Source: Lactobacillus sp. ESL0701
GTDB lineage: Bacteria; Bacillota; Bacilli; Lactobacillales; Lactobacillaceae
Direction: 5' to 3'
Length of the DNA stretch: 64,000 nucleotides
Assembly: GCF_029433445.1 (NCBI RefSeq)
Contig: NZ_JAQTIC010000005.1
Location: forward strand, 62,001-126,000
Shown here piece after piece: positions 32,657-41,585 of the stretch (the stretch's first letter is position 1; every line of letters begins with the position of its first letter). Both the position numbers and the translations under genes were made by a program. The notes beneath the pieces are model-generated. The model was not told where the DNA came from and did no database searches. It saw only the letters and a program-made list of their open reading frames with translations.

Positions 32657-32750
32657 ATCCATGGAAGTGAGAATAAGCGCCAAGATGATGACGAAAGTTT
32701 AGTCTAGCTTAGATAATGTAAATTATCCCTCTTCATGGATGATTTTTTTT
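32657..32750 (+). ncRNA. L17 downstream element candidate
   Basis: About 36 bases after rplQ, ATCCATGGAAG (32657-32667) pairs with CTTCATGGAT (32731-32740) with one bulge, enclosing about 63 bases, and is followed by GATTTTTTTT. The conserved L17 downstream element RNA motif of lactic acid bacteria and Listeria is known to occur exactly here, in the rplQ 3' region. Assignment rests on position and architecture; it also acts as the likely terminator. Confidence 0.7.
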
Positions 32751-32760
32751 GCCCTTTTTT

Positions 32761-32769
32761 TGGTATAAT
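32761..32769 (+). promoter_or_regulatory. Extended -10 promoter of ecfA1
   Basis: TGGTATAAT is a perfect extended -10 box 29 bases before the ecfA1 start, directly after the T-run of the L17 element. No clear -35 is seen. Confidence 0.5.
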
Positions 32770-32797
32770 CAAATCAGGCTTATAGGATGGTGAAGAA

Positions 32798-33649
32798 ATG
32801 GCAGCAGATAGTATTATAAAAATTAAAAATGTAGCTTTTACATATCAAGATACAAAAAAGCCCGCTATTGATCATATTAGTTTTGAGATTAAAAGAGGGA
32901 CGTGGACCTCAATTATTGGTCATAATGGTAGTGGCAAATCAACAATTATTCGTTTAATAAATGGGCTGCTTGTTCCAGACAATCCTGATGAGGCTAGTAT
33001 CGAAGTTGATGGTGAAAAACTTACTGACGATAGTGTATGGGACATTCGAAACAAAGTTGGGATAGTTTTTCAAAATCCTGATAATCAATTTGTTGGTGCT
33101 ACCGTTGCGGACGATGTTGCCTTTGGTCTTGAAAATCGTGGTGTTCCGCGTGAGAAAATGCTAAAAATCGTTCCTGAAGCAATTAATGCAGTGGGTATGA
33201 CTGATTACACTGATTCTGAGCCTGCTAGCCTCTCAGGTGGTCAAAAACAGCGTGTGGCAATTGCTGGTATTATTGCTATTAAGCCCCAAATTATTATTTT
33301 GGATGAGGCAACTTCTATGCTTGATCCTGAAGGACGCAATAAAATTTTACAAATTGTTCACCGGATGAAGCAGGAATATGATTTAACTGTTATTTCGATT
33401 ACACATGACATTGATGAGGCCAGTTTAGCTGATCAGGTAATTGTCATGAATGATGGCAAGCTGATCGAACAAGGAACTAGTAGTGAAATTTTTAGTCAAA
33501 CAGAGCTTCTTAAAAAGTTAGGTCTTGATGTACCTTTCTTTGAGCAAATTAAGGATGAGCTGCTAGAACAAGGCATTAATATTCCGGATACTGTAAATTC
33601 AGAAAAAGAGTTGATTAATTTTTTATGTCAATTAAATTTAAGCAAGTAA
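32798..33649 (+). CDS. ecfA1: ECF transporter ATPase A1
   Basis: One of the two ATPases of the energy-coupling factor module that drives vitamin and metal uptake with exchangeable S-components. The 283-residue protein has Walker [10 protein letters not shown] near residue 41, the Q-loop [10 protein letters not shown], signature LSGGQKQR near residue 145, and Walker [14 protein letters not shown]. The DNxF-type sequence after the Q-loop is typical of EcfA1. Its 3' end overlaps ecfA2 by 25 bases. The module is group II: no S-component is encoded next to it. Confidence 0.95.
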   Translation: MAADSIIKIKNVAFTYQDTKKPAIDHISFEIKRGTWTSIIGHNGSGKSTIIRLINGLLVPDNPDEASIEVDGEKLTDDSVWDIRNKVGIVFQNPDNQFVGATVADDVAFGLENRGVPREKMLKIVPEAINAVGMTDYTDSEPASLSGGQKQRVAIAGIIAIKPQIIILDEATSMLDPEGRNKILQIVHRMKQEYDLTVISITHDIDEASLADQVIVMNDGKLIEQGTSSEIFSQTELLKKLGLDVPFFEQIKDELLEQGINIPDTVNSEKELINFLCQLNLSK

Positions 33650-34470
33650 GCTATATTTATGCGCCAGATTCACCACTTGAGAAAAAAGGTCTGGATAATG
33701 TAAATTTTGAACTTCAAAATGGTACTTTTACTGCAATTATTGGTCATACTGGCAGTGGTAAATCGACCTTGATGCAACATTTTAATGCTTTGTTAAAACC
33801 ATCTAGTGGTCAAATTGAGATTGCAGGAACAACAATTACACCGGAAACTTCAAATAAAAATTTAAAGCAGTTGCGCCGACATGTTAGTCTAGTTTTTCAA
33901 TTTCCTGAAGCTCAGCTTTTTGAAAGCACTGTTTTAGATGATATTGCTTATGGCCCTAAAAATTTTGGTTATAGTGAAAAAGAGGCAAAACAGGTTGCGC
34001 AAGTTTGGCTTAAAAAAGTGGGTTTGCCAGATGATATTGCAGATAAGTCGCCGTTTGACCTTTCTGGTGGTCAAATGAGACGAGTTGCCATTGCCGGTGT
34101 CTTAGCTTATGAGCCAGAAATTCTGTGTCTTGATGAACCTGCAGCAGGACTTGATCCGCAAGCACGTAAGCAAATGATGAATTTGTTTGTTGATTACCAA
34201 AAGGCAGGACATACAGTTATTTTGGTAACTCATAATATGGATGATGTAGCTAATTATGCTGATGATGTTTTGGTAATGGAACATGGTCAGATGATTAAGC
34301 ATGATAAGCCACAGGTGATTTTTGATGATCGTTCATGGCTAAAGCAACATTATTTGGATGAACCACAAGCATCTTTGTTTGCATCCAAATTAGCGGGATT
34401 TAAATTTGCTAAGCAGCCGTTAACGGCAAAAGACTTAGTTCGAGGAATTAAAGAAAATATAAAGGGGTGA
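33625..34470 (+). CDS. ecfA2: ECF transporter ATPase A2
   Basis: Partner ATPase of EcfA1, 281 residues. Walker A is GHTGSGKST near residue 40, the Q-loop [10 protein letters not shown] follows, the signature is LSGGQMRR, and Walker B is [13 protein letters not shown]. The start codon lies within ecfA1, which points to translational coupling and equal amounts of both ATPases. ecfT follows four bases after the stop. The order A1-A2-T after rplQ is conserved in Firmicutes. Confidence 0.95.
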   Translation: MSIKFKQVSYIYAPDSPLEKKGLDNVNFELQNGTFTAIIGHTGSGKSTLMQHFNALLKPSSGQIEIAGTTITPETSNKNLKQLRRHVSLVFQFPEAQLFESTVLDDIAYGPKNFGYSEKEAKQVAQVWLKKVGLPDDIADKSPFDLSGGQMRRVAIAGVLAYEPEILCLDEPAAGLDPQARKQMMNLFVDYQKAGHTVILVTHNMDDVANYADDVLVMEHGQMIKHDKPQVIFDDRSWLKQHYLDEPQASLFASKLAGFKFAKQPLTAKDLVRGIKENIKG

Positions 34471-34474
34471 GTTT

Positions 34475-35272
34475 GTGAGTAAAATTTTAATTGGTCGATA
34501 TGTACCGGGAAATTCACTTGTTTATAAAATGGATCCGCGTGGGAAATTACTTGCAACCATCTTTTTTATTTTGATTATTTTTCTGGCTAATAATCCACTG
34601 ACTTATGCGATTGTGACCATATTTAGTTTTATTGCAGTAGCTGCAACTAGATTACGTCCTAAGGTATTTTGGGATGGTGTTAAGCCATTAGTTTGGTTAA
34701 TCTTTTTTACATCACTTTTGCAATTGTTTTTTACGGTTGGCGGTAAAGTTTATTGGCAGTGGACTATTTTTGCAGTAACCAGTTATGGTATTGAAAATGC
34801 GATTTACATTTTTATCAGGTTTACAGTGATTATTTTAATTTCAACGGTGATGACGGTAACAACAATGCCGCTTGAAATTGCTGATGCAATGGAGTGGCTG
34901 CTAACACCGCTTAAATTAATTAAAGTTCCAGTTGATAAAATTGCGTTAGTGATGTCAATTGCACTGCGCTTTGTGCCAACCTTATTCGATGAAACTGTTA
35001 AAATTATGAATGCTCAACGTTCGCGTGGTGCTGATTTTAATAATGGTGGTCTAATTACACGGGCAAAAGCAATTACGCCGCTACTAATCCCATTATTTAT
35101 TAACTCATTGGAAACCGCAGTTGATTTGTCAACAGCAATGGAATCACGAGGATACCGCGATGATAATGGTCGAACTCGTTATCGAATATTGCGTTGGTCA
35201 AAATTTGATTTGCTCGACTTAGGTTATTTTGCAATTTTAATTGCGCTGTTATTAATTTTTAGGACCCATTAA
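34475..35272 (+). CDS. ecfT: ECF transporter transmembrane subunit T
   Basis: Membrane scaffold that couples the two ATPases to S-components. The 265-residue protein begins [24 protein letters not shown] in outline and has about five to eight hydrophobic segments. The two coupling-helix motifs with the Ala-Arg-Gly type pattern are seen as AQRSRGADF near residue 185 and AMESRGYRD near residue 225. The start is GTG at 34475 with AAAGGGGTG upstream. The stop overlaps the truA start by one base. Confidence 0.95.
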   Translation: MSKILIGRYVPGNSLVYKMDPRGKLLATIFFILIIFLANNPLTYAIVTIFSFIAVAATRLRPKVFWDGVKPLVWLIFFTSLLQLFFTVGGKVYWQWTIFAVTSYGIENAIYIFIRFTVIILISTVMTVTTMPLEIADAMEWLLTPLKLIKVPVDKIALVMSIALRFVPTLFDETVKIMNAQRSRGADFNNGGLITRAKAITPLLIPLFINSLETAVDLSTAMESRGYRDDNGRTRYRILRWSKFDLLDLGYFAILIALLLIFRTH

Positions 35273-36057
35273 TGATTACAAGATATAAAATGATACTTGC
35301 GTATGATGGCCATCTCTTTCATGGCTTTCAATCACAACCGCATCAACGAACTGTCCAAGGAACAATTGAAGCTGCATTAACTAAAATGACTAAGGGTAAA
35401 AAAATAGTCGTTGAAGGGTCAGGTAGGACTGACGCGGGTGTACATGCCATTGGTCAAGTAATTCACTTTGATTACCCGGGAAATACTATTCCACCGGAAA
35501 GAATGATTTGTGCACTTAATTCAATTATGCCGCTAGATATTGTCTTTAAGGAATGTGAAATTGTTGATGAGAACTTTCATGTTCGTTACAGTGCCAAAGG
35601 GAAATGGTATCGTTATCGGGCTAGTCTTGACCGCTTCGTTGATCCATTTAAGCGATTTTATACTGGTCACTATCCTTATCCTGTTGATGTTGCAAAAATG
35701 CAGCTGGCTGCGCGTGATCTGATTGGCACTCATGACTTTACTAGCTTTGCTGCCAGCGGCGGTCAAATCAAAAATAAAGTAAGAACAATGTATTATGTTA
35801 ATATCGCTCAAGATAAGGAAACTAATGAAATTGTTTTTGATTTTATTTGTTCGGGCTTTTTGTACAATATGGTGCGGATTTTAGTTGCTACCTTGTTAGA
35901 AATTGGTAATGGCAAACGTCCGCTAGATGATATTCCCCGGGTAATAAAAGCCAAGGATCGCGAGCAAGTGAGAGAAACTGCACAAGCAAGCGGATTATTT
36001 CTTTATCATGTCTTTTATGATGATTTGCCAAAAAAATACCGGCAAGACGTTGATTAA
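35272..36057 (+). CDS. truA: tRNA pseudouridine synthase A
   Basis: Converts uridines 38-40 of the tRNA anticodon arm to pseudouridine. The 261-residue protein has [13 protein letters not shown] near the N-terminus, the catalytic aspartate in [11 protein letters not shown] (Asp54), and [10 protein letters not shown] near residue 190. The start overlaps the ecfT stop (TAATG), so it is the last gene of the ecf operon, an arrangement common in Firmicutes. Confidence 0.95.
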   Translation: MITRYKMILAYDGHLFHGFQSQPHQRTVQGTIEAALTKMTKGKKIVVEGSGRTDAGVHAIGQVIHFDYPGNTIPPERMICALNSIMPLDIVFKECEIVDENFHVRYSAKGKWYRYRASLDRFVDPFKRFYTGHYPYPVDVAKMQLAARDLIGTHDFTSFAASGGQIKNKVRTMYYVNIAQDKETNEIVFDFICSGFLYNMVRILVATLLEIGNGKRPLDDIPRVIKAKDREQVRETAQASGLFLYHVFYDDLPKKYRQDVD

Positions 36058-36059
36058 TA

Positions 36060-36088
36060 TTGACAATTTATTAAAAAGGACGTATTCT
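36060..36088 (+). promoter_or_regulatory. Promoter of rplM-rpsI
   Basis: TTGACA (36060-36065), a 17-bp gap and TATTCT (36083-36088). It starts three bases after the truA stop and gives a leader of about 70 bases. Confidence 0.75.
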
Positions 36089-36094
36089 AGAACA

Positions 36095-36155
36095 GTATGT
36101 TTGTCCATGATAGGCCCCGGCAACTTATTGTTTTCAAACAACGTATAAACGGAGG
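36095..36155 (+). promoter_or_regulatory. L13 leader candidate
   Basis: Between the promoter and the rplM start, GTTTG and CAAAC enclose a GC-rich segment (GGCCCCGGCAAC). Autoregulatory L13 leaders are known upstream of rplM in Firmicutes. The call is by position and outline structure, not by an alignment. Confidence 0.5.
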
Positions 36156-36163
36156 AATTTACA

Positions 36164-36607
36164 TTGCGTACTACACAATTAGCAAAACCTAATGAAATTG
36201 AACGTAAGTGGTATGTTATTGACGCAACAGATGTATCTTTGGGTCGTCTGTCCACTGCAGTAGCCACTATTTTAAGAGGTAAGAACAAACCTCAATACAC
36301 ACCAAATGTTGACACTGGTGACAACGTTATTATTATTAACGCTTCTAAAGTTAAGTTAACTGGTAAAAAGGCTACTGACAAGATTTATTACCACCACTCT
36401 GGTTGGCGTGGCGGAATCAAGGCTGTTCCAGCTGGTGATTTGCTTGCCAATAACCCAGTTAGATTAGTTGAATTGTCAGTTAAGGGAATGCTTCCAAAGA
36501 ATACTCTTGGTCACCAAGAATTCATGAAGATGCATGTTTATGCTGATGCTGATCACAAGCATGAAGCACAAAAACCTGAAGAATTAGACATTAATAAATT
36601 AATCTAG
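36164..36607 (+). CDS. rplM: 50S ribosomal protein L13
   Basis: Early-assembly 23S rRNA-binding protein, 147 residues. It contains [43 protein letters not shown] and [13 protein letters not shown], all diagnostic. The start is TTG at 36164 (product [10 protein letters not shown]) with CGGAGG about nine bases upstream. It is followed by rpsI after 12 bases. Expression is probably controlled by the structured leader before it. Confidence 0.97.
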   Translation: MRTTQLAKPNEIERKWYVIDATDVSLGRLSTAVATILRGKNKPQYTPNVDTGDNVIIINASKVKLTGKKATDKIYYHHSGWRGGIKAVPAGDLLANNPVRLVELSVKGMLPKNTLGHQEFMKMHVYADADHKHEAQKPEELDINKLI

Positions 36608-36619
36608 GAGGTTAAATAA

Positions 36620-37015
36620 ATGGCACAACAAGTTGCATATGCAGGTACTGGTCGTCGTAAGGACGCAGTTGCGCGTGTACGTTTAGTACCAGGCACTGGT
36701 AAGATTACTGTTAACAACAAAGATGTTGATCAATACATTCCATTCCCTAACTTAGTTAAGGACTTGAAGCAACCATTGACTTTGACTGAAACTGATGGTC
36801 AATATGACGTTAAAGTTAACGTTAATGGTGGTGGCTTCTCAGGTCAAGCTGGTGCAATCCGTCTTGGTATTGCCCGTGCTCTTCTTGAAGTTGACCCAGA
36901 TTTCCGTGGTCCTTTGAAGAAGGCTGGATTCTTAACTCGTGACCCTAGAATGGTTGAAAGAAAGAAGCCAGGTTTGAAGAAGGCCCGCAAAGCTTCACAA
37001 TTCTCAAAACGTTAA
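36620..37015 (+). CDS. rpsI: 30S ribosomal protein S9
   Basis: Head protein whose C-terminal tail reaches the P-site tRNA, 131 residues. It has [21 protein letters not shown] near the N-terminus, [20 protein letters not shown] in the middle, and the universal C-terminal [19 protein letters not shown] precedes the ATG. It ends the rplM operon at a strong hairpin terminator. Confidence 0.97.
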   Translation: MAQQVAYAGTGRRKDAVARVRLVPGTGKITVNNKDVDQYIPFPNLVKDLKQPLTLTETDGQYDVKVNVNGGGFSGQAGAIRLGIARALLEVDPDFRGPLKKAGFLTRDPRMVERKKPGLKKARKASQFSKR

Positions 37016-37034
37016 TTTTGGATTTACGTTTATC

Positions 37035-37067
37035 AAAAAAGATATCTCAATTGGGATATCTTTTTTT
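37035..37067 (+). terminator. Intrinsic terminator of rpsI
   Basis: Stem GATATCTC (37041-37048) with GGGATATC (37053-37060, one G-U pair), extended by A-T pairs, with an AATT loop and seven T. Confidence 0.92.
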
Positions 37068-37176
37068 GTTTAATTTGATAATTTACTGTAATCCTTAAAT
37101 AAATTGGGCTAATATTAAATTATATTTTATTAAGATAAGAAAAAGTAAATAACACACGAGATGAAAAGAAGGTACT

Positions 37177-39147
37177 ATGAAACAGATAGTTGCAGGCATA
37201 TTGGCAAATGTTGATGCGGGAAAAACGACTTTATCTGAAGCACTACTTTATCGAACAGGAACAATTAGGCAATTAGGCCGTGTTGATAATGGCAATGCCT
37301 TTTTGGATTCGGATCAGCTAGAAAAAAGACGCGGAATCACTATTTTTTCTCATCAGGCAAATTTAGAATATCAAGATTTAAAATTAACTTTGCTTGATAC
37401 ACCAGGTCACGTTGACTTTTTGGCACAAACAGAGGGCGTATTAAGTGTCTTGGACTATGCTATTTTGGTAATTTCCGCTACTGCAGGTGTACAAAGTCAA
37501 ACAAGAAAATTGTGGCAACTACTCCAGCAATATCAGGTTCCGACTTTTATTTTTATTAATAAAATGGATGCTAGTCAAGCTGAGTTATCAACGATAATTA
37601 CACAACTGCAAACAGAATTATCCGCTGGTTGTGTCAATTTTGAATTAAAAAATCAACAATTGTCTGCTTCGAGCCAAGAACAAATTGTTGTTCAAGATGA
37701 CGATGTTTTAACGGACTACCTGTCTTCAGGGACAATTGATAATGCGACTATTCGCCAAATGATTAAGAAAAGGCAAATTTTTCCTTGTTATTTTGGGTCA
37801 GCGCTAAAGCTGCAGGGAATAAAGGAATTACTTTCTGAGATTGCTTTTTGGAGTGAGGAATACCAGTCTTCAATATCTGAATTTGGCGCACGAGTATTTA
37901 AAATTTCACATAATGCAAAAGGTGAGCGGTTGACTTGGCTGCGTGTTATGAGTGGCAGCTTGCAGCCCAAGCAAATTTTATTAACTGATCAAAAAATTAA
38001 CCAGTTACGAATTTATCAGGGAGAAAAATTCACCACTAAGCAGGAAGTAACAGCGGGACAGATTTGTACGATTCCGAATTTAGTTGGGACGTATCAAGGA
38101 CAAGGTTTAGGGCTTGAACATGATAGTCAAGATTCACAAGTTCAACCTGTTTTAACTTACTCTGCCGATCCCAAAGATTATGATCCACATACTTGTTTGC
38201 TAGCCTTAAAAGAGTTAGAGGACGAGGATCCACAACTTCATGTAGTTTGGGATGAGTCAAGTCAAAGTATTAGTGTCCGGATTATGGGTGAAGTTCAGCT
38301 GGAAGTTTTGCAGCAATTATTGCAGGAAAGATTTAATCTTCAGCTTGAATTTGGCACTGGTAAGATTTTGTATAAAGAAACGGTTACGGATTCAGTTGAG
38401 GGTGCTGGTCATTTTGAACCCTTGCGGCATTATGCGGAAACTCATGTGGTGCTTGAACCATTGCCAGCTGGAAGCGGCTTAGTTATTGTAAATGATTGCC
38501 CTAATGAAGTTTTAGCACCTAACTGGCAGAAGCAAGTAATGTTTGATTTGCAAACTAAGGAACATCTGGGTGTCTTAATCGGTGCGCCAATTACCGATAT
38601 GAAAATTCGCTTTGTTAGTGGTCATTACAGTTATAAGCACACACAGGGCGGTGATTTTCGTAAGGCAGCTTGGCGTGCTGTACGGCAAGGATTAATGCTG
38701 CTTAAGGCTAAAGGAAAATGTCAATTGCTTGAGCCGTGGTATCATTTCCGCTTAGAAATTGCTTCGACACAAATTGGTCGGGCAATTAGTGATATTCAAC
38801 AGATGAAGGGCACCTTTAATGAGCCTGAAGTGGGGACTAATCAAGAGATGGAGGTCTTAACTGGCTCTGCTCCAGTTAAGCAAATGCAAAATTATGCTAA
38901 AGTAGTCCGGAATTATATTCATGGGCAGGGGAATTTAGAGTGTACATTTGATTGCTATCATCCTTGCCAAAATGCAACGGAAATTATTGCGGCTTATGAT
39001 TATTCGCCAACGCACGATTTGGCCAATACACCAGACTCTGTTTTTGTACCAAATGAAATTGCAACGAGAATACCGTGGAATGAAGTCCCCGAGTGGGCTC
39101 ATGTACCGTATCAAAACAAATACAAATTCGGTGGCTATCATGCCTAA
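37177..39147 (+). CDS. TetM/EF-G-like ribosomal protection GTPase family protein
   Basis: A 656-residue translational GTPase. The G motifs are ILANVDAGKTT (near residue 9), [14 protein letters not shown] and NKMD, and EF-G-like domains II to V follow. Length and the N-terminal ANVDAGKTT pattern match the TetM/TetO/OtrA family that removes tetracycline from the ribosome. The domain IV tip, however, reads YKHTQGGDFR rather than the SPVST-containing loop of TetM, so resistance should not be assumed. There is no mobile-element signature; it has the same base composition as its neighbours and lies beside rpsI, so it looks like a resident gene. Confidence 0.82.
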   Translation: MKQIVAGILANVDAGKTTLSEALLYRTGTIRQLGRVDNGNAFLDSDQLEKRRGITIFSHQANLEYQDLKLTLLDTPGHVDFLAQTEGVLSVLDYAILVISATAGVQSQTRKLWQLLQQYQVPTFIFINKMDASQAELSTIITQLQTELSAGCVNFELKNQQLSASSQEQIVVQDDDVLTDYLSSGTIDNATIRQMIKKRQIFPCYFGSALKLQGIKELLSEIAFWSEEYQSSISEFGARVFKISHNAKGERLTWLRVMSGSLQPKQILLTDQKINQLRIYQGEKFTTKQEVTAGQICTIPNLVGTYQGQGLGLEHDSQDSQVQPVLTYSADPKDYDPHTCLLALKELEDEDPQLHVVWDESSQSISVRIMGEVQLEVLQQLLQERFNLQLEFGTGKILYKETVTDSVEGAGHFEPLRHYAETHVVLEPLPAGSGLVIVNDCPNEVLAPNWQKQVMFDLQTKEHLGVLIGAPITDMKIRFVSGHYSYKHTQGGDFRKAAWRAVRQGLMLLKAKGKCQLLEPWYHFRLEIASTQIGRAISDIQQMKGTFNEPEVGTNQEMEVLTGSAPVKQMQNYAKVVRNYIHGQGNLECTFDCYHPCQNATEIIAAYDYSPTHDLANTPDSVFVPNEIATRIPWNEVPEWAHVPYQNKYKFGGYHA

Positions 39148-39186
39148 AAAATAACCTATTGATTGAATAATCAATAGGTTATTTTT
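39147..39186. terminator. Bidirectional terminator
   Basis: A perfect 18-bp stem (39147-39164 with 39169-39186) and a GAAT loop lie between the convergent TetM-like and XRE genes. Confidence 0.95.
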
Positions 39187-39568
39187 AATTAGTATATTTA
39201 ATTAAACAAAATTTATGAATTTCATAAGCTAGCTCGCTAACAAGATAAATTACCCAAAGAATGTGCCATAATCTAGGATTAATTATTGAAGCACCACAAT
39301 AGATTACAGTTGCTATCATAAAATAAATTTTTCGTAGATCTCTAAGATTTACTGGTTTGACTTTAATTTTATGATTACTTTGATTTTCATTACCTACCAA
39401 ATAGTCAATTGAAACAGCATATAATTGACTCAGCTGCTTTAATTTATCCAAATCAGGTACCGCATCACCAGTTTCCCATTTGGAAACATCCATCTTTGTC
39501 GCTAGTTTTTCCTGTGACCAGTGATTAGCAATTCTTTGTTTTCTAAGTCGCTCACTTAAAACGCTCAT
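39185..39568 (-). CDS. XRE-family HTH regulator with membrane tail and shortened HTH
   Basis: A 127-residue protein with an N-terminal Cro/C1-type HTH (residues 5-60) and two hydrophobic segments near residues 82-94 and 99-113. Related proteins of this group read LNVSRQTVSKWETG through the recognition helix; here the stretch is LATKMDVSKWETG (residues 22-34), so about six residues are absent. The downstream part AVPDLDKLKQLSQLYAVSIDYLVG is normal. A strong AGGAGG precedes the ATG, so it is probably translated, but DNA binding may be lost or changed. Convergent with the TetM-like gene. Confidence 0.8.
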   Translation of the reverse strand: MSVLSERLRKQRIANHWSQEKLATKMDVSKWETGDAVPDLDKLKQLSQLYAVSIDYLVGNENQSNHKIKVKPVNLRDLRKIYFMIATVIYCGASIINPRLWHILWVIYLVSELAYEIHKFCLIKYTN

Positions 39569-39667
39569 GACTTTCCTCCTGTTATTTTAATAATGATTAA
39601 AGTATATCGTATTGCAAAGTTGCCTTCTATAAACTAGCGGTTAAATTTCGTCAACTAGTGGTTGCTA

Positions 39668-40543
39668 TTATTGATTTAACACCTTTTTTAATTGGTCTAA
39701 GAATGTTTGGGCGGCATGCGAGAGGACAGCGGTTTTTGACCAGATTAAACTTGCGTGAATGGTTAATTCAGGCTCGAGGGGAATAAAAGTTAGGCTGGTT
39801 TGTGCGAGATTGATGATTCGGTCAAGGCAAAGCACATCACCAACATTGTGTTGTGCGAGAATTGCGGCATTGTTAAGCAAGTTATAGCTGGCAACAGTTT
39901 GAAATTTAAGACTGCTTTGCCCCAGCCAGTTGGTCAATAATGTTTGACTATTATGTCGCTGCGGCAGAATTACTGGTTTACCAATTAAATCGGCAACTTT
40001 AATTTTATTTTTACTAGCTAAATCGGAATCCTTCCTAGTCAATAATCCCCATCTTGTAGTTCCCGGCAGAGTTAGAAAGTTATAATTAATCTTATTAAAA
40101 GGATCCAGGACAAAACCGAAATCAAACAGACCATTTTGCATTTTGCGCTGGACCTCGCTTGCATCACAACTGTGCAAATTAACAATAACATTAGGCGCAA
40201 TTTGTTTTAATTGATTAATTGCATCCGCAATTGTACTAAGCATTGGTGCTTCTGAACAGCCGATAAAGACGCTGCCGCTAATTTCGGATTTCTTACCAAT
40301 ATTGGTGCTCGTTTTATTGGCTAAAGTCAAAATTTGTCTAGCCTGATTGGCAAGATATTCGCCATCAGTTGTCAATTTGATCGTTCTCGTACCGCGTTCA
40401 AATAGACTGACGCCCAATTCTTGTTCAAGTTCGTGAATTTGCCGTGAAATTGTGGGCTGCGAAATGTGCAGCTTGGCTGCTGCTCGGGAAATGTTTTGCT
40501 CGTTAACAACTGCTAAAAAATAGCGTAAGACTCTAAGTTCCAT
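39668..40543 (-). CDS. LysR-family transcriptional regulator
   Basis: A 291-residue LysR-type regulator. The N-terminal winged HTH includes FLAVVNEQNISRAAAKLHISQPTISRQI and ELEQELGVSLFERGTRTIKLT; the remaining 200 residues form a periplasmic-binding-type effector domain. AAAGGAG lies seven bases before the ATG. It is divergent from the DUF915-type hydrolase at 40626, with about 80 bases between, so it may regulate that gene or the aldo/keto reductase beyond. The effector is unknown. Confidence 0.92.
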   Translation of the reverse strand: MELRVLRYFLAVVNEQNISRAAAKLHISQPTISRQIHELEQELGVSLFERGTRTIKLTTDGEYLANQARQILTLANKTSTNIGKKSEISGSVFIGCSEAPMLSTIADAINQLKQIAPNVIVNLHSCDASEVQRKMQNGLFDFGFVLDPFNKINYNFLTLPGTTRWGLLTRKDSDLASKNKIKVADLIGKPVILPQRHNSQTLLTNWLGQSSLKFQTVASYNLLNNAAILAQHNVGDVLCLDRIINLAQTSLTFIPLEPELTIHASLIWSKTAVLSHAAQTFLDQLKKVLNQ

Positions 40544-40625
40544 GATGCTCCTTTTATTAAGGTCAATCAGTATTTGGTATTATAATCATTTTAGGATAAG
40601 TATAAGACTTTTAGGACATGAAATT

Positions 40626-41480
40626 ATGAAAAAGAAAAATTTGTTTTGGCTGGGCACGGTAATAATTATTTTGATTGTTGGCGGTACTATTAGCTGGTTT
40701 CATTTTAGTCAAAATACTCCAGCTAATACTAATCAAGTTATGGATCGCTCAGGCAGTACACCGACAATTTATCTTCATGGGTGGGGAGCTAGTGGAAAAT
40801 CCACGGATAGTATGATTGCCTATGCCGAAAAGCATAATCATGCCCGCAAGGTGCTGACTGCAAAAGTTAAGCGAGATGGGCAAATTAGTTTAGAGGGAAC
40901 ATGGCCTGAAGGGACGATGCACCCTTTAATCCAGTTAGTATTTGTGGATAATAAAAATGGTGATTATGATGTGACTCGTGAATGGTTCCATCATTTAATT
41001 ATCTTGTTACAGAAAAAATACCGAATTAAACGCTACAATACAGTTGCCCACTCAATGGGGAACTTAACGACCATGTTTTACCAAATGAAATACGGCAATA
41101 GTGATAAATTACCTAGGCTAAATAAGCAGGTCAATCTTGGTGGCCATTTTGATGGTATTTTGGGAATGGATGACAAGGCTAATCGTAATTACTTATTGTC
41201 CAGTGGTCGCCCAAGGTATCTTAATGCTTCATATCGTTATTTGTTAAAGCACCGGCAAAATTATCCGAAGAATGTGTCCGTCTTAAATATTTTTGGCAAC
41301 AAGGAAGACAGCACAAATTCCGATGGGGATGTCAGTGTTATTTCAGCACGTTCTTTGCGTTACTTGCTCCGCGGCAAAGTTAATTATCAAGAAATTGAAG
41401 TTAAGGGAGCTGGCGGTCAGCATAGTCAGCTCCATGAAAATTCTCGAGTTGATCAAGCTATTGGACAGTTTTTATGGTGA
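40626..41480 (+). CDS. Secreted/membrane-anchored alpha/beta hydrolase (DUF915 type)
   Basis: A 284-residue protein with an N-terminal membrane or signal segment (about residues 5-28) and an alpha/beta hydrolase fold facing outward. The oxyanion-side motif is YLHGWGASGKS near residue 50, the nucleophile elbow is AHSMGNL near residue 140, and a likely catalytic His lies in GGQHSQLHE near the C-terminus. This matches the DUF915 family common in lactobacilli. The ATG at 40626 is used; an open extension upstream to 40542 lacks a good site. The ribosome site itself is weak (AGGAC). Substrate unknown. Confidence 0.85.
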   Translation: MKKKNLFWLGTVIIILIVGGTISWFHFSQNTPANTNQVMDRSGSTPTIYLHGWGASGKSTDSMIAYAEKHNHARKVLTAKVKRDGQISLEGTWPEGTMHPLIQLVFVDNKNGDYDVTREWFHHLIILLQKKYRIKRYNTVAHSMGNLTTMFYQMKYGNSDKLPRLNKQVNLGGHFDGILGMDDKANRNYLLSSGRPRYLNASYRYLLKHRQNYPKNVSVLNIFGNKEDSTNSDGDVSVISARSLRYLLRGKVNYQEIEVKGAGGQHSQLHENSRVDQAIGQFLW

Positions 41481-41585
41481 AGCACTATCCATGCCTAATT
41501 GTTATAGCATGACATACAAAATAAGTATTAGACATAGCCTGTCCTTAATTATTATAATAACAACAAGAAATTAAGGAGAGCAGCT

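Noticed and set aside
37177-39147. Acquired tetracycline resistance gene on a mobile element
   Set aside because: No insertion sequence, integrase, conjugation gene or compositional break surrounds it, and its drug-contact loop differs from TetM.
41490-41511. CATGC/GCATG inverted repeat before the aldo/keto reductase
   Set aside because: The arms are only five bases and the loop is long; chance occurrence is likely.
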